Source: an uncultured Prosthecobacter sp. (GTDB taxonomy: Bacteria; Verrucomicrobiota; Verrucomicrobiia; Verrucomicrobiales; Verrucomicrobiaceae). From it: DNA of 5,697 nt. Made by a program: the position numbers and the translations under genes. The DNA lies in the NCBI GenBank assembly GCA_937941745.1, contig CALDGV010000483.1:1-5697 (forward strand), read 5' to 3'. Below, piece after piece: positions 5,496 to 5,697 of this stretch. The notes beneath the pieces are model-generated. The model did not search any database, was not told the DNA's origin, and was given only the letters and a program-made list of their open reading frames with translations. Each line of letters starts with the position of its first letter. Position 1 is the stretch's first letter.

Positions 5496-5697
5496 TCAGG
5501 CAGAATGCACACGCAAGGCGGCCACGCTTTGCTGAAGTGCGGCGGTGCTGTCACGGAAGTCCCGAACCACAGGATCCTGAGACGAGGCAAATGCCTCGGG
5601 AGTGCCCGCAAAACGCATCGCTCCGTTGTCCAGCAGTGCCACATGGTCGCTGATCACCAGGACCTCGGCCACGTCATGGGTGACAATCACTGCCGTG
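5496..5697 (-). CDS. mlaF: MlaF family ABC transporter ATPase, C-terminal part only
   Basis: The last 66 residues of an ABC ATPase; the N-terminal part, with Walker A, signature and Walker B motifs, lies beyond the right edge. The visible part opens with TAVIVTHDVAEVLVISDHVALLDNG, which contains the H-loop (switch) histidine in VTHD (codon 5676-5678) and the D-loop-distal strand typical of ABC ATPases. AGTPEAF and SQDPVVRDF then follow; a D-P-x-V-R-x-F segment at this place is characteristic of the MlaF/Ttg2A group. The C-terminal STAALQQSVAALRVHSA tail is an amphipathic extension of unknown role. With MlaE (expected upstream) it would power phospholipid transport. The identification rests on these motifs plus the mlaD-mlaC-mlaA genes directly downstream. 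No start is in view, and the GTG at 5690 is internal. Confidence 0.9.
   Translation of the reverse strand, partial: TAVIVTHDVAEVLVISDHVALLDNGAMRFAGTPEAFASSQDPVVRDFRDSTAALQQSVAALRVHSA

Noticed and set aside
5471..5644. A 58-residue N-terminal extension of MlaD
   Set aside because: It overlaps the mlaF coding end in another frame and has Trp/Cys/His/Pro-rich nonsense sequence. The family normally starts a few residues before the transmembrane helix, as with the ATG at 5470.

Overview
The window looks like a stretch of a Gram-negative, moderately GC-rich chromosome. A Planctomycetes-Verrucomicrobia-Chlamydiae member, most likely a verrucomicrobium of the Prosthecobacter/Verrucomicrobium kind, is my best guess. 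The reasons are outer-membrane lipid transport (Mla) genes, lipoproteins with bacterial lipoboxes, a menaquinone-type acyl-CoA ligase, and start codons mostly without a Shine-Dalgarno sequence. The taxonomic call is an inference from protein flavour, not a measurement. Coding density is very high: no gap between the called genes exceeds about 45 bp. I see no tRNA, rRNA, mobile element or CRISPR array.

Left part (2-1495, + strand): one DEAD-box-family RNA helicase. Its complete core and basic C-terminal tail are present. The same reading frame stays open to the left edge and encodes an Arg/Pro/Glu/Gly-rich, low-complexity N-terminal extension with four copies of an eight-residue repeat. The true start therefore probably lies outside the window, and the GTG at 260 is unlikely to be the start.

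Right part (1515-5697, - strand): seven genes on one strand with short gaps or 4-bp ATGA overlaps, probably one transcript running right to left. In transcription order these are mlaF (only the C-terminal end is in the window), mlaD, mlaC, mlaA, a short MenE-like o-succinylbenzoate-CoA ligase, a small unrecognised lipoprotein, and a small HExxH zincin-type metallopeptidase. The first four form most of an Mla phospholipid transport system: an ABC ATPase, a membrane-anchored MCE substrate-binding protein, a periplasmic carrier and an outer-membrane lipoprotein. The permease mlaE would be expected just upstream, beyond the right edge. The helicase and metallopeptidase genes converge, with 19 bp between their stop codons and no clear terminator.

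I found no strong evidence for an entirely new system. The points most worth a second look are the repeat-bearing helicase extension, the short MenE-like ligase with an altered ATP-binding loop embedded behind mlaA, and the uncharacterised lipoprotein/metallopeptidase pair at the end of the same gene string.
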